Assembly: GCA_041941305.1 (NCBI GenBank)
Contig: JBGTQJ010000060.1
Location: 1 to 58,630 of the forward strand
From: JANSWP01 sp041941305
Lineage (GTDB): Bacteria; Bacteroidota; Bacteroidia; Chitinophagales; Saprospiraceae
DNA: 58,630 nucleotides
Direction: 5' to 3'
Shown one piece after another: positions 8,401 through 23,400 of the stretch. The first letter of the stretch is position 1; each line of letters begins with the position of its first letter. Both the position numbers and the translations under genes were made by a program. Under the pieces are notes generated by a model that had not been told where the DNA came from, searched no databases, and saw only the letters and a program-made list of their open reading frames with translations.

Positions 8401-11400
8401 CAGATGGGACATGGTGTAGATCCTTTGCCTCAATTAAAGGATGTAATTCCAGATTGGCCAGGTGATGAAGAAATTTCTTCTTCAGGCAGGAAGTCCCCAT
8501 TATTGACCCAGAATGGCAATGGTGTTATTTTCGGAATGAGTTATGTGCTTCCAAAAAACACCATATCATTTCTAAATATGGAGGGATACTTGGGAGCAGG
8601 AATTGGTCTCGATGCCTCACTTACCCGCAGAGACAACATTTTGTGTGATGGAAATCCCATTGGAATAAATGGCTGGTGGATTCAGGGCCAGGCCTATGCC
8701 TATATCAAAGGTGGGATTAGGATGACTTTTGATTTAAGTTTTTACAAAGGGACAATAGATATTGCCTCTATTTCGCTGGCTGCTGCCATACAGGCAAAAC
8801 TGCCTAGCCCAAACTATTTTAAAGCATATATCAGAGGTAAATACAGCGTCCTGGGAGGTAAAATAAAGGGTAGTTTTAACTTCAAATATCGATTTGGTGA
8901 TATTGATTGTATAGAAGGACAGGAAATTGATAATGGACCTGAAATCGTAGGATTCCCTATGATACAGGATGTATATCCTCTAAAAGAAGATAAGGAACCT
9001 TTTCCAGTTTTTGGACAACCAAAGATCAGCTTTAATCTTCCCGTTGGGAAAAAACTGGAGTTTGAACAATTCAATGAAGATGGACAAAGTATGGGATTTG
9101 TATCCTATAAAGCAAAGATAGATGCACTGGAAGTCAAGCGAGGAAACCAAATCATCCCAGCAGAACGAATTTCAGAGGATTACACAGTTACTTTAAAATT
9201 TAAGGAGATTTTGAAGTCAGAAACTGAACATACTTTTCATTATAAAGTATGTTGGTATGATATTACTCGAGGTAAGAAAGTAATCATAGATGGTAAGGAA
9301 ATTTGTGAAGAAGAAACCATTCCTTTTACATCTGGACCCAAACCTGATGTTATTGTAGCGGAAGCATTGGATTATCATGCCCCTGGAAATCGTCAACGGC
9401 ATTGGCACAAAGGTTATGCAATTCCAAAAATTGCTTTTAAGCAATCCGGTTGGAGTGATCTATTCCCTGAATCAGAAACAGTTAAACTTGAAGATGGAAG
9501 TACGATTGATGTAGTGTTTGATTATTATGTCGAATTGACAGAATTTGATAAATCTACTGGCGATCAAACCCAAACTTATAAAATTCCTTTATCCGATTAT
9601 CCTGGCCTAACAGATTTTGAAGGATATGTTATGAGCTATAATTATTTCGGTAATTATTCAGTACCCTTTTTGGAGAAACAATCACAGCAGGGAGTCAATG
9701 TTGAGTTTAAAGGCTTAAATGACATAGATCTTTGCAAAGGATGCATGTATAATCTTCGGGTCATCAGAGTGCCGATTCCACCTAGTGCTGAATCAGAGTC
9801 TATAGAAGAAGAGTTGGATGATGGGACGATTATCACCAAACAAAAACTGGCTTCAGCAAATGATGCTGTTCTTGGCGACCTTTTTAAAGAGCTTTACAGT
9901 TATTGGTTTGGAACAAGTATTCATGATAATTTGCATAGTAAGTTGGAAAAAATGGTTGTGGAAAACCAAAATGGAATTATTGAAAGAAACACATTTGATT
10001 TTCCTGATCCTACTTTGCCTAATATTGTACTAAGTGGTTCACCAAATGTCAAGGATGATATTTTTACTTTCAAAACAATGAATTCCAATGCCGAATTATT
10101 AGATAAATTTGATATAAACAGGGTCAAAGGAAATATGAGACCGGATTACTCAATTAATCCTTATCATATTGAAGATTATATTCATAAGGAACATAATTTA
10201 CAGCAGCTGTGGTGGGGACTAACGAGATCCTCAAGCTCATACAATTTTAACAGTTACTCAAGCGACAACTACGGCTATTACACCTGGAGAAATTACCTGG
10301 ATAGAGTACTTCTTCATTATAAATATCATAGAGATTTAAATTGGCATTTTCGAATTCGAGGTATACAGGCATCAGGCTATGACCTTTTAACGGATACTGA
10401 AATAAATAATCGATTAAAAAAATCTTATAATCTTTCTGGGCAAAAAGTTGAAGGGGGGGTCAAGGTATTTAATGAAAATAAGCCATTTAATATGACCTTT
10501 GAAGACGCACGCTCCAGGATTGTCATGTTACAAACCTATTGGGCAGATAGACTTTGGTCTTTCGATGATATACCATCAGGTGGCGATTTAATAAAATATA
10601 GTGGTCCTATTAAACTTAGGTTTCCAAAGCTAAGCAGTTGGAGTGATATGGGAGAGAGTTATATTGATTTCAGCACGATTCCTACAGTTGATTTCAACGT
10701 CTCTACTACCTGGGCTGATAACGGTGGAGGATCTGCTACCATAGACAGCTCTCAACCAGAAAACCAAAATCCTTTACAATTTGAAACTGGATACGGATAT
10801 TTACTTCCGGAATTTCTTTTCCTTAAACCTTATCCACAGGATTTCATGCCAGAATCCTTTGTGCTCCTCAATCATAAAAATCAAAAAATATTACATTGGG
10901 AAAAAAACACCAAAGAAGTGGATATTTATTATAACCAAGATAGGACGATAAGGTATAATAAAAATTTCTTCGAACCTGGAGAAGATATTCTGGCATATAT
11001 TAGTCCGGACTCGGATTATAGGTATGCGAATCCCAACCTAAGTGAAAAAAACCTTGTAGACTATCACAAGTTAACTATGAAAGGGAAGGTACTTTTTAAA
11101 AATGCTAATGGAGGGCATCAAAAATACAATATCGATTTAACTGGGAAATGGGATGATTATTATAATCGAGCAGAAACAACTTTAGATGATCCGGATCCGT
11201 TCCAACACAGCGATTTAGCCTATTTTGAAAGAGACAAACTTATACGGCTAAAAAGAGATGTGGGTGGAAACCCCCACATATTAATAATGCAAGAACTTGG
11301 TTCGGCCAAATCTTTTGAATTTCAGGCAATGGCTGTTTACGATAGTCAAAACAGGCGAATATTTCAAATGGATCTCTACGGAAACAGAACCAATTACAAA

Positions 11401-14400
11401 TGGACAGAGGAGGGTTATTCGATAACAGAACTTACCACCTCCAATCATTACCATTTGGCTGAATTAAGATCCGATGAAACTTACAAGGTTTACATAAAAA
11501 CTGATAAAGGAGGGAAAATTCTAACAATTGACGATTCATTTTGGAAAAACAAGTACGGCCTTTCTGCATTTACATTTGATGATGAGTTTGATCCTGCCAT
11601 TGTTGCACCAGAAGGTACCAATTATGCTATAGTAGGTTTTCATCTTTATAATTACGATTTTAATGAATTAGTTCTTTCTGAAGAAGAGATGACCGTCCAG
11701 TTTTGGGTAAAACCACAGTCCTCCGAATCCATTTTATATTTACCGGGTTGTGATTTTAATATGACTTCCAATGAATATGAATTTAGCTTTGGACAAAATA
11801 CTGTAAAATGTAACATTGAGGACAATGGTTGGCATCATATAGCATTTTCGGTAAGTCCAGAATCAATCAAAATGTACATGGATGGGGAGTTAAAAGATGA
11901 AAAAACTTCCCTGTCAGGTGATTTTAAGATTTCTAATATTGGGAGATCACAAGTATGGGGGAGTAAAAGTGGGGAAGGATTATTAATTGATGAATTTGCT
12001 ATATGGAATATTGCGAGGACAGTTGAAGATATTAAAGGGGACATGCAATATGGCGTAGATCCTTTGGCTCCCTGTTTATCATTATACAACAAGTTTGATG
12101 AACCTGGCTTAGCACCTATAGTGTTAAACCACAAATTTGGTGCAAAACCCATAACCTCAGTTGGCACTTATTCTAGAACTATTTCCTATGAAGAAAAATT
12201 AAAGGAGGTTTCACCCCATAAAGGCTCCTGTAGTGGTGCTGGTTCAGGTGCCTTTTTAGGAGATTTTGCTATATCAATTAATAATATTTATGGGCAGGAA
12301 AGTAAGTATATATCCTTGTCAGAACCATTATTAACTTCTAATATTTTCACACTAGGTACATGGATTAAAACAGCAGGAGTTTCTCCAGGAGATATATACA
12401 GCCAGAATGATGGTACAAGGGAAATTAAATTTGGATTAGAGGGGGGCAAATTGTATTTTCAGATGGGTAATAAAGCTGTTGAAGGAAATATGTTGGTCAA
12501 TGATAGTAAATGGCATTTTGTTGCAGTAAGAGTAGATGAAGAAAATATTGCCTCTCTCATAGTGGATTCTAAGATTATTGCAAAGAGAAAGTTAGACCCA
12601 TTTTTTGAGTGTACAGATGCTTATATTGGAGATAGCTTTCAGGGATTGTTAGATGATATAACAGTATGGGATTCTCCATTAAGTCCAAGCCAAATAGCAG
12701 AAGCAATCATTAGTGGTATTACTGCATCTGAATACCCTGTCTCCAATTTCAATTTTGACGATGAAAAAGGACGCTATGAGGTTTCAGATAAAATAGGCAC
12801 ATCTGCAGGTGGGACCCTTGTCAATATGTCAGTTATAGCTCATTACATTAGGCCCGAAAAACCAAGCTATTCACCTGAAGTTGGAAATTATTGTGTCGAA
12901 TTTGACAATTTAAGTGGACATATCAAATTTGATGTGCCGCTATTCAATAGTAGTCAGGAGATGACATTAGGCATGTGGGTAAATACTACAGGAAGCACCG
13001 GAGATTTTTATCGAAACGGAACTTCAAATAATGAATTTAGGATTAGAAACTTTAATGGAAGAGTCCGTATTCAAAATGGATCAAGCAGTATAACTTCTTC
13101 CATTGCTATTAATGACGGAATATGGCATTATGTAACCCTTTCACGTTCAAGTGATAATCTGTTAACGCTTTTGATAGATGGAGCATATCCTTCAAAAGCA
13201 AACCTCGGGGATATCCCACAATCATCTGAATCATCTATTGGTTATGGAGCTTTTGAGGGAAGCATTGATGAATTAACGGTATTTGACAAAGCTTTATCCC
13301 AAGCTGAAGTTATCGATATTATCCGCCAGGGAGCTATCAGTTCTGAAAACATCCATGCTAATTATGCTATGGATGACGGTATGGGGCAAGGAAAAATAGT
13401 ATCTGATAATCCCAATTATTCAGAAGGAATATTCACTGAAAAATCTCCTTTGCTTGACTGGACTATAGATCCGGGGATTAACAAAAATATTGTAGGAATA
13501 GGACCCTATACGGGATATCGAGACGTTGATGACAATTGGGCAATTCGAACAGAGGAAGAAAATTTGGATAAACTGAATTTGATTATGTTGGCAGAAGAAG
13601 ACCCCGGTGCTGAAGTAATTTACTTCCAGGATATGGTTTTGGATAGATCTAACAATTCGATTTCGTGTGGCACTTCCTTCCCAACACCAGGTGAGAGTCT
13701 TAAGAATTTAGAACAGTATAAAAAGCTGATTCTAAGGATGAAAACCGGAAATTATCATTATTTATTCAGAAATACCGGACTCAATGATGGTGATCAGTTC
13801 TTAGATGTTCCTATTATGACGGTGTCTCAGGGCTTTGAATCAATCACTGATTTTGTTGCCTTGCGCAAATACCAGGAATCGAGTGAAATGGAAATTATTA
13901 CGCCAATTGATGCGAATAAAATTTTCATCGCACTATTTGATGATCAGGACCAACGAGTTTATTTGAAGACACCTAACAAATCTGTAAAATATACTTATCC
14001 CGGGGCTGTAGAAGAATACCTGTCACAGAACCAAATGCAATTTGCGCTTGAGCCAGGTGTATATACAGTCAGGGCAAAATACACCGAGCCTGGTGGAGAA
14101 GTCCGGTATATGGAATCCGAAATTGATTATACTACTGTCACGAATAGCTGCAGTAGTGGTAAGGTTATTTGGTCGAGTGATATCGTTTTGGATGAATTTT
14201 ATTTTGAGGAATATAGTCCATTCTTCCTGGAAAAATCAAATGCCGGCAACAATTGGCAGATTGTTTATCAGGGTGATGCAAGAGCTAACATCATTGAGTT
14301 TAATACTGGTGAAATGCATTATTTTGCTGAGGGAGCAACGCGTCAGGAAGCAGATGTTTGGAAGAAAGCTAATGATCCAATGCCTGCATCAAAGGCTGTC

Positions 14401-17400
14401 GTTTTTACAGGAGAGAACGGTAACATCAGCCTGAAAGCAAGTGATGGATATGTTTATCATTTCAATATTACATCAGGTAAGGACAATGGATTCATGCAAC
14501 CTGTTTATGATGAGGCGCTAGTACAATATTATGAAAATAATGTGTTTAAGACACACACAATCAAATTAGAGGAAAATGCGACCCAATCTGGAACGATAGA
14601 TATTGCAATTGACAATAATAAAAGTTCAACTGCCTATATTTCTGTTTATAATACCAATGACCAGCAAGTATTTTTTAGATCTCCCATTGCCAGCTATACA
14701 AGGTCAACCCAGGATGATAATTGGGTTTCCCATCCACCAACAATGCTAAACCCCGCATTATCCAAAGGTGAAACGTATACTATTTATGTCAAGACAGATG
14801 AGGGGACTAACCAGACAACGGTTAACTCCAACAATTTTTGGACAGCAACTAGGAACCTATATTGGTTTAATGAATACACAGATCAGATACCTTTGCACCG
14901 TTTTCAATTGCAAACGGATTATTATGTACAAAAGGAGACTGAAGGGGTTAAGTTTATAGATTTGAAAACCAGTCCATATAATGCGATTGCACAATTATTC
15001 ATTAATGCGAAGGAAAAACAATTTGGTTATTACCATTCAGGAATAAATAATGCTCATGCAAATAGCCAACATCAATTTTTGGATCAAGTTGGAATGCCTC
15101 AACCAAATGATCTTTTCCAGGCGAATCACAACAATTCCTACGAAGTTTACCTTCAGACTTCAGCCGGAAAATGGTTCTTCGGTTCTGTAGACAATTTAGA
15201 AGATCGGGCATATCTTCAGCCTGTTTCAGAAGGACCATCTGATGTAACCGTAATTGAACTTACCAAGGAACCCCTTCGCCATTTTAAGGTTGGAGCACTA
15301 TCAGCAGCACTATCAGCAGAATTAAACATCTGGCTTTTTGATGGTGAGGAAAATCTGATTTTTCATCGGAATCCCGAATCCTCCCTCAATTTCATATACG
15401 AAGGGGGCAAGATGACGGGGTCTGAGCCTTCTGACAAATTTAAGTTGGAACCCAATGATGCATATACGCTATATCTTCAGGCAGGTACGCTGGGCGGAAA
15501 AGTTGAATTGCCATCCACTATTTGGGCGAAAACCAATAAGGAATTAAAACTCCTTCTCAACCCAAGTTGGAACATTTCTCCACCTAGTGCTGAAGGCTTA
15601 TTGTCATCAGATGCATTTACCCTTCAAGTTACGAAAACTCAAAATAATGAGTTTGAAATAAAGCCAAAATTCAGTTCTGCAGGAACTTCTCTTTTGGATT
15701 ATTTCTACATTGGAAGTGTGGATGAATCGCTCAATGCTGATTTATGGAATGTGAAAGAAGATTTTAAAGTTTCACTCAATAATTCTTCTACTCCTTCTAA
15801 TTCCTATAATTGTGATTCGGCATTTCCTGAAAACGAAAACATTCTATCTACCATTCCCCTAAGTGCTTTTCCTATTTATTGTTTTGGACGGACTTCCAGT
15901 GGAAACTGGTATGGCAAGAAATTAGATGCGAAAACCGGAGAATTTAATTTACCAATGACTGCACCTGACGATAATTTGAAAAAGGTATTTGAAAGGATGG
16001 CAGTGGTTCATTACAACAAGGAAACCGAAAATATAAATGCCGATTATCTTTCGAATGATTCGAGAAGATTAGGTTCAGTGACCATTTTTAAAGAAAAACC
16101 CGAAGGAAAAAGCCCCTTAACATTTCCAGCTCCATTTGAGGATTTTTGGGTGGGACGAGATTATTCTACTAGCATGAAAGATTGGAAATCCTATGATGAG
16201 GGTTCTGGTAAATTTAAATATATAGGTGATCGACGTGGAAACTGGCAAAAAGGAGGACAACTCATAGCACCCCAAAGTGAAAATGAATATGATTGGGTAA
16301 AAGTAACTGATATTTCCAAATTACCTGAAAAACTACTTTTAGGAAGAAGAGGAACTTGCCCATGTGTAGGCCTGGATGATGGTACCCAGAAACCATTTGT
16401 AGGTGAAATGGATCCAAATGATCCCAAATGTAAAAATTCATTCAGGGCTGAAAATGACCCTCCCGACCCGGAATTACTGGCTGCATATTCAATGGATCCT
16501 CAAGTGATGGTCAGCAGCATTAATTTTGAAGTATTGGTTTTTAATGGCAGTTCTGCCAATTTTGTTTCAACACATGATTGGGTCGTTCTTCCAGAAGTTG
16601 AAATATACCGCACCAACGATTATACTGAAACCAATGGGGATAGAGAGATGATTTATCAGGAATTACTCCCTGTTAAACCGAGTCAAACAATTTATGTAGA
16701 TATAGGTCCGGGACCAGATTTGAATCCCGTTTATCAATTAGAGAAATTATGGTTGACACAAAGTTGGATGGATGGAACTTGCCCTGTCGAATTGATGACC
16801 GGATTTGATGAACCAACCCCTAAACAAGCTGGAGACGGAACAGGCATCCCACTTACAGTTGAAAAATATGCCATATATAGTAGGGATTTCAGTCGGAGTC
16901 CTGAGAACAAACTATTCGGACTATTTGAATATAGAGGGCAGTCGGATTATGATGATGTTGAAGTTTTAATATTGGTTGAGCCATATGGTAGCGTAAGTAA
17001 AAACTGGCGTACCATTGAATACTGGTCCAATGGCACAAAGGTGATCAAGGAATTTCAAAATGACGACAGGCCACCTTACCTTCAGGGAGTATATGGTGTA
17101 TATGAACATGTTGGCATGAATGATATCCTGGACCGGGGTTATGGCCTATCCAAACTATCCAAAATCACCTTTACTTCCCAATTGATTCCCTTAAAGGAAG
17201 CTCCATTCGATGAAGGTCATTTTCCAGGTGGTTCAGGACTGATTGGGGCAGCTCTGATGACCAAATCAGGTGAATTCTACGAAGCGAATAATTTAAAGAT
17301 GGATGAATTGTTCAATAGGCGTTTGGATATGATGTATATAACTACATTTAGTGTTTCTGCACATGATCTTGGCCTCGGCGGCGCCCTAGTAAATGATCCG

Positions 17401-20400
17401 CATATGGATTCAAAAGACATGGATCCTGTGAATGCTAATGAAGCCGAATTAAAAAACTTTTTCCACCTGGATGAGGTGGTTGTACTCTGGAACAAGGAGG
17501 CAATTAACGAAGAAAAAATGAAATTGATCTTGCCTGGGGGGGAGAAAGAGATCAGTACCTGGTCCTTATATAAGTCTGGCTCCAGTATGCCTAGTTATTA
17601 TTATGATGCTGGAAAAGTAATGGGATTGCGAACAGGAGGGCAAGGCTATGATTTGATTGAAAAAGGAGCCATTAACTTAGAGAATGGAGCAGACTATGAT
17701 TTATATCTTAAACTTGATGACGACAATTCCTATGCACTACCTATTCCTTCCAATAAGCACAACAGCGTTTTTGCAGAATACATAAAATTAAACGATTTCC
17801 AGGCTGGTGCAGTTTCTGAGGATAAATTTAATTTCAGTTCAGAAGGAAAAGTACTTGTATTTGATCAAAATTCAGGGGATGCTTTAAAATCATCTGAAAT
17901 TCAAATGGAAGACGCTTCATTTAGCATTTCATTTTGGTCAAAACCAGGTGACAACCAATCTGGTCATAATCCGGTCGCAGTACTTGGGACAGTAGGAAAT
18001 ATAGACCTGGAGGGAGAAAATTTAAATATATTCTTCCGGAATGGTGACCTGCATCTTGGTTCAAACAATGAAGTTAAATTAGTAGGGAAGAATGACTCCG
18101 AATGGCATCATTGGGTGATTTCATTCAATCGCGATTTGGGTTATTATTTAGTGTTGAAGGATGGGGAATTAAGTTTAGCGGGCGTAGCACCAAACAACTG
18201 GAATCCAACCGGGGAAATAGTAACAATTGGAAAAGGTAGCATTCAGGGAAGCCCCAAGTTTATGGATGGATATTTGGATGAAATTGCCTTTTGGGACAGA
18301 GCGCTAAGCATTAGTGAAGGCTATGCTGTCTATCAGGCTGGAGCCGAACAAGTTCCTGAGCAATTATTGTTTTATTACGATTTTGAGCAAAATCCTGGAA
18401 CCTATGTTGCGGATAAAGGATTAAAGGGCTTAGATGGTAAACTTGATGAAAAAGTAAATTGGATCATTTTGCCTCATCCTGAGCCAAATGAAGGATCCAT
18501 AGATGGGAAGGCACTGGCCTTAAGAGTAGGAAATGGGGTTTTAATTGAGCCTATTAATTTTGATACACAAAATGAAATTGAGGAAATTTATGTTGAGGAA
18601 AAATCTTCAAGTTCTAACAATGGGTATAATGGAGATGGAGTTTTATTGAGTAAAGATGGATGGAGTTTTGATTTTAATGGAACTTCAAATGAGGTGGTTT
18701 GTGAATCCCAACAAGGGTTTCTAATTAACACGCCACAGGATAAGACGCTAGACATTTATGCAAGAATGGATGATGGGAAAAAACTGAAGAAGACCTTTAA
18801 TAAAGATGATTCTTACTTATTAATTTCGGAGGAAACAGCTACAAGTATCTGGTCAGATGAAATAGTAAGATTTGATATATCCTCTGCATCGACAGGATCA
18901 AAACTTCTTGAAGTACATTTCAGCAACCCTTCGTTAGAGGGTTCAGATATTGCCTTATACAATAAAGAGGGATTGCCAGTCGCTATTAAAAATGCGGACG
19001 GAACATATGTAATAAATAGTTCAGGAAATGGAATGGATCTTCTTCCCGAAAAATTGGATGCATTCAACCTCGGACAAGAGGTAGATCATACCATTTATGT
19101 CCGGCTTCCAAATGGGAAAAAGGGTAGTTATCTACTTACAAATGACTTTGCCAATGCTGATTGCGCTACAGCATTTCTGTGGAATTCATTTTCAAACAAT
19201 GCCCTTTCTGACAAATACTTCAAATACAGGGGCACACTGGTAAAATCAAATGCCCTTCATTTTGCAGGATCAAATAATACGTTGACGATTCCCGCTGATG
19301 ATGGATTTGATGATTCAAATCAATTTACAATTGAATTCTGGGTAAAACCTGAGACTCAGCAAAATGTGGAGATAGCAGAAAAAACCCAAAACGGATTCAG
19401 CATTCAAACCACATCAACTGGAAAAATCAGTTTTAGTGTAATTGAAAACGGCAATGAAAATACCATTACTTCTGATAATAAATACCTTGAAGGAGAATGG
19501 ATACATGTCGCCGGCGTTTTCAATGAGGGAGTTATGGAATTGTATCTCAATGGTTATTTGGAAGGTAGCTTAAGAGAAATAAATATTCCCGCTTCAAATA
19601 ATGGAGCAATCATTGTCAATTCAGACCAGTTTCAGGGAGTAATAGATGAATTCCGAATTTGGAATACAAGCAGGAATTGTGATGAATTGAGAGAATGGAA
19701 GAATTGCAAATTAATTCCGGAGGACCATGAAAATCTTCTTGTTTATTATCCCTTTGAGGATGGATTTGCTGAAGGTGAGAATGAAGGATTAAGCAGTGTA
19801 GAGAATCTGGTCAGTGGAAAATTAGCTTTGTTATCTTCAGGTTTCTCATTGAAAGGACAGACGTCAAACTGGGTGGAGGCTGGAGCTCCTTTAATAGGAA
19901 GCTGCTCAAATTCTGTTTTCGCAGAGATAGATATTCAGGGCTTGGAGAATCCAATTTTTGATGGGGAGGAACTACCATCTGTTTCAAATGGTACTGATTA
20001 TGGTCGGGTCTTTGAAGGACAAAGTGAAGAGCGTACATTTATAATCACTAATAATGGTACTGGTATGCTTGACCTTACCGGATCTTCCATGGTGAATTTA
20101 GATGGCAGCAAAGATTTTAGAATAAGTCGTTATCCTTCAAATGCTTCGATTGAACCAGGTGAAACTGCCAATTTCAGGATTGAATACACCCCAACTCAAT
20201 CAGGTTTGCAGACAGCAACTATAAGCATTCCTAACAATGATTGCAACGAACCTCATTTTAGTTTCAATATTGAGGGAAGAAAAACCGATCCAGCAACTAC
20301 TTTAGCCTTTGACGGAGAAGATGATTATCTTGGATTGGATAATGTACTGGAAGAATTAAATAATAGAAATCAAGGCCAATTCTTCACTGTTTCACTTTGG

Positions 20401-23400
20401 TATAATGGAGATGCAGCAACGCTCAATGGACAGGATAAATACAGCATGATACAAATGGGAGATGCCTCAGTGGAGGTATTTGCAGATTCTGATGGAAAGT
20501 TGCTCCAGGGCAATCAAGCCAACAATACCAATGTTGCGGATAACCTAATCAATAGTGCATGGCACCATATCGTGCTCATTAGGAAAGGCAATCAGCAAAG
20601 CTTGTACCTGGATGGTAATAAATTGAGTCAGCTTCAGGCAAGTAGCACTTTAAGCGCCTTGCAGATAGCCAATAACAACTCATCGTCTACCAAAAATCTT
20701 TCGGGTTTGATTGACAATTTAGGTATTTGGGGTGCTGCGCTCAATGAGGAAGATATCCAAACGCTGCAAAGTTGTAAGCCGGATTTAGGTTCCTGTGATT
20801 TGTTGGCATTTTACGACTTTGATCAGGGGATGGCAGGATTGCCAAATGAAGATCATTCAGAACTGCTTGATCGGTCAAGTAATAAAAATCACCTTGTTTT
20901 TGGTGATAATTGGGCACTGGATGGCGATTTTTCCAATTTCATGGATAATGGGGTGACACAGGATGCTACCTGTACCTCACTAAGCAGTATGGTCTTAGCC
21001 AAGGTTGAAGGCAACAATGAAATTACTTGTGCAAATCCAGAAGCCAAACTGGATGGTTCTGTCTCTTCATCAGGTACTTATAACTGGTTGAAAGATGGAG
21101 AACAATATGTTCAAAATCGATCCTTTATCAATACAACAGAAGCAGGAGAATACACACTTGTCGTAACAAATACGGAGACTGGTTGCAGTGATTCAGAAAC
21201 CATCACCGTAAGCATCAACAAAGAAGAGGTGATTGCTTCAGCAGGAGCAGATAAGACCATCAAATTAGGAGAATCTGTCAACATTGGTACGCTTGGTAAT
21301 TCAGATTGGGAATATTCTTGGAGCCCCGCTTTGGGATTGAATGATCAGAAACTAAGCCAACCTACAGCAAAGCCTCACAATACCACGACCTATAATTTAT
21401 TGGTCAAAAAAGACTTTTGTTCTGCTACAGATGAGATAAAAGTGGAAGTTTTAAGGCCTGCCCTTGCCAATGTAAAAGCACCTGGTACCAATTCCTGGCA
21501 TGTAGGAGCGACCACTATTCGAACCCGACCTTCATTTAGCAAGGTTCAATACTATGGGGAAGCACAGGAAATAACAGTTTCTATATCGAATGATGCACCC
21601 GCTAATTCCTCCTATGAAGACCTGGTGCTTATTCCAGATGAATTGCCCGAACATTTTATTGTTAACCCTCAGGGAACAATAAGCATTCCAGCTGGAGAAA
21701 ATCAAGAGTTGAAAATCACATTCAACCCGCAAAGTGCTATTCCAGCTGCATCAGATTTTGATCTCACCTATAGTATTGGAGGAGCAGAAAAAGACAGCCT
21801 TAATATCAGGATGTATGTACCCAACGAGGTCATACAACCTTTGGCTTCTGCAAAAGTTACAGATGGAATTGTTTCCGGGAAGTCAGAAGAAGCCTCTGTT
21901 GTAGAAAGTCTGAATTTTGATTATTTGTTCCTTGGACAAACTTCAGAGAAAACCTTCAAAATCTGGAATACGGCCAATGCTTTTGGTAAAGATTTGAAAT
22001 GGTCAGCAAATGCACCTGATGGATATGAGATATCCTCGGATACTTATTCTATTGCACCTGGTAATAGTGCCGAAGTTACCGTGACTTTTAATCCAACAGC
22101 AGATCAGGAATTCAATGAATTGCTTAACATTCAATTTGATGATGCCACTGAATCGGGTTACAGTATTTCCCTTAAAGGTAAAGGAGTTACTGAAGGACCA
22201 GGAACGACCCTGGCATTTGACGGAAATGATGATTATCTGGATTTGAGTTCAGTTATTCAAAAAGCCTATGATGTCAATCAGTATGAAGAACTAATGATTG
22301 CTTTTTGGTTCAAAGCGGATCCGGAAAATTTGCAGGAAGCATCCTATCACTTCTTCCATTGGGGAGATGATTTGAACCTATACCTCCTGGGAGGACAGCA
22401 CTCAAAAGGAAAGTTGAATAATGACCCTAATCAAAATAAGGGCATTCAAATAGCTGATGGAGAATGGAAATTTATTACCATGAACTTCGAAAAATATCTT
22501 TTCATGAAAGATGAGGATCTGTGGGGGTATAGCGTTTATGTGGACTATGAAGAAGTCTGGGGTGGGCAGATCAAAATTTCCAAAGATGATCCAATGTTGC
22601 TTGGAATTGATCCTGGAAAATCCCAAAAAGGTATTCCGGGGATGATTGACAATTTGGCTATTTGGAATTCCTTATTAACGCATCCTAAAGACGAAGCGCT
22701 TATCAAAAATGAGGAACCTTATCTAAATTCCTGTAGACTAGTTGCTTATTACGACTTTAATGCGGGTAAGGCAGGCTTGCCAAACCCAAATGAAAAAACG
22801 ATAGTAGATCAAACTGGAAAAGGATTCGATTTAAGCTTGGATAATAATTGGAATTTGACCGGAGATATTTCAAACTGGATGTCAGGTGGAGTGACATTAG
22901 AAGATAACAGTACTTCAGAATTCTTTGGGAAAAAGATCTATGGCTCAGCCAAAGCAACAGGCTCCATATCTTGTACCAATCCCGAAATATTATTAAAAGG
23001 TAATTCTGTCCATGAAGGAATGAACTTTAGTTGGGAAGGGCCAAATGGTCAGCAATGGAATGAAGAACAGAATATTGTGGTAAATTCAGGCGGACTGTAT
23101 ACCCTCACTATTGAGGATCCAAAGAGAGGTTGTTTTGTTAGCAAGGAGGTATTGGTGGAAGAAAATACCGCAACCCCACATGCTTCTGCAGGCTCAGATA
23201 AAATACTGAATTGTGAAATTTCCACAGCCACATTGGATGGTTCAACTTCAAGTCCGAATATGTCTTATCTATGGACTGGTCCAAATAATTTTTCATCCAG
23301 TTCTATTGAAATTGAAGCCACAGAACCAGGTTTATACGAGTTACAAGTTATAAACAATGAATCCGGATGTAAGTCTACAGATGTAGTGATGGTCAACGAA

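Larger units (their letters stand above)
10858..19160 (+). repeat. Unnamed ~100-residue repeat family in the giant (about 8-10 degenerate copies)
   Basis: Recurrent segments share a first strand of the type hydrophobic-x-hydrophobic-F/Y/W-D/N followed by V/I-F/Y-x-x-x-P, and a second strand L-x-P/N-G-x-x-Y-x-hydrophobic-Y-hydrophobic-K/Q-x-x-x-G. Examples of the first part: IALFDDQDQRVYLKTP (13928), ISVYNTNDQQVFFRSP (14638), IWLFDGEENLIFHRNP (15328), IALYNKEGLPVAIKN (18949). Examples of the second: YKVYIKTDKGG (11482), YTIYVKTDEG (14776), YEVYLQTSAGKW (15139), YTLYLQAG (15466), YDLYLKLDDDN (17695), HTIYVRLPNGKKG (19087). Copies lie between and around LamG domains. I do not recognise the family. 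Confidence 0.55.
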
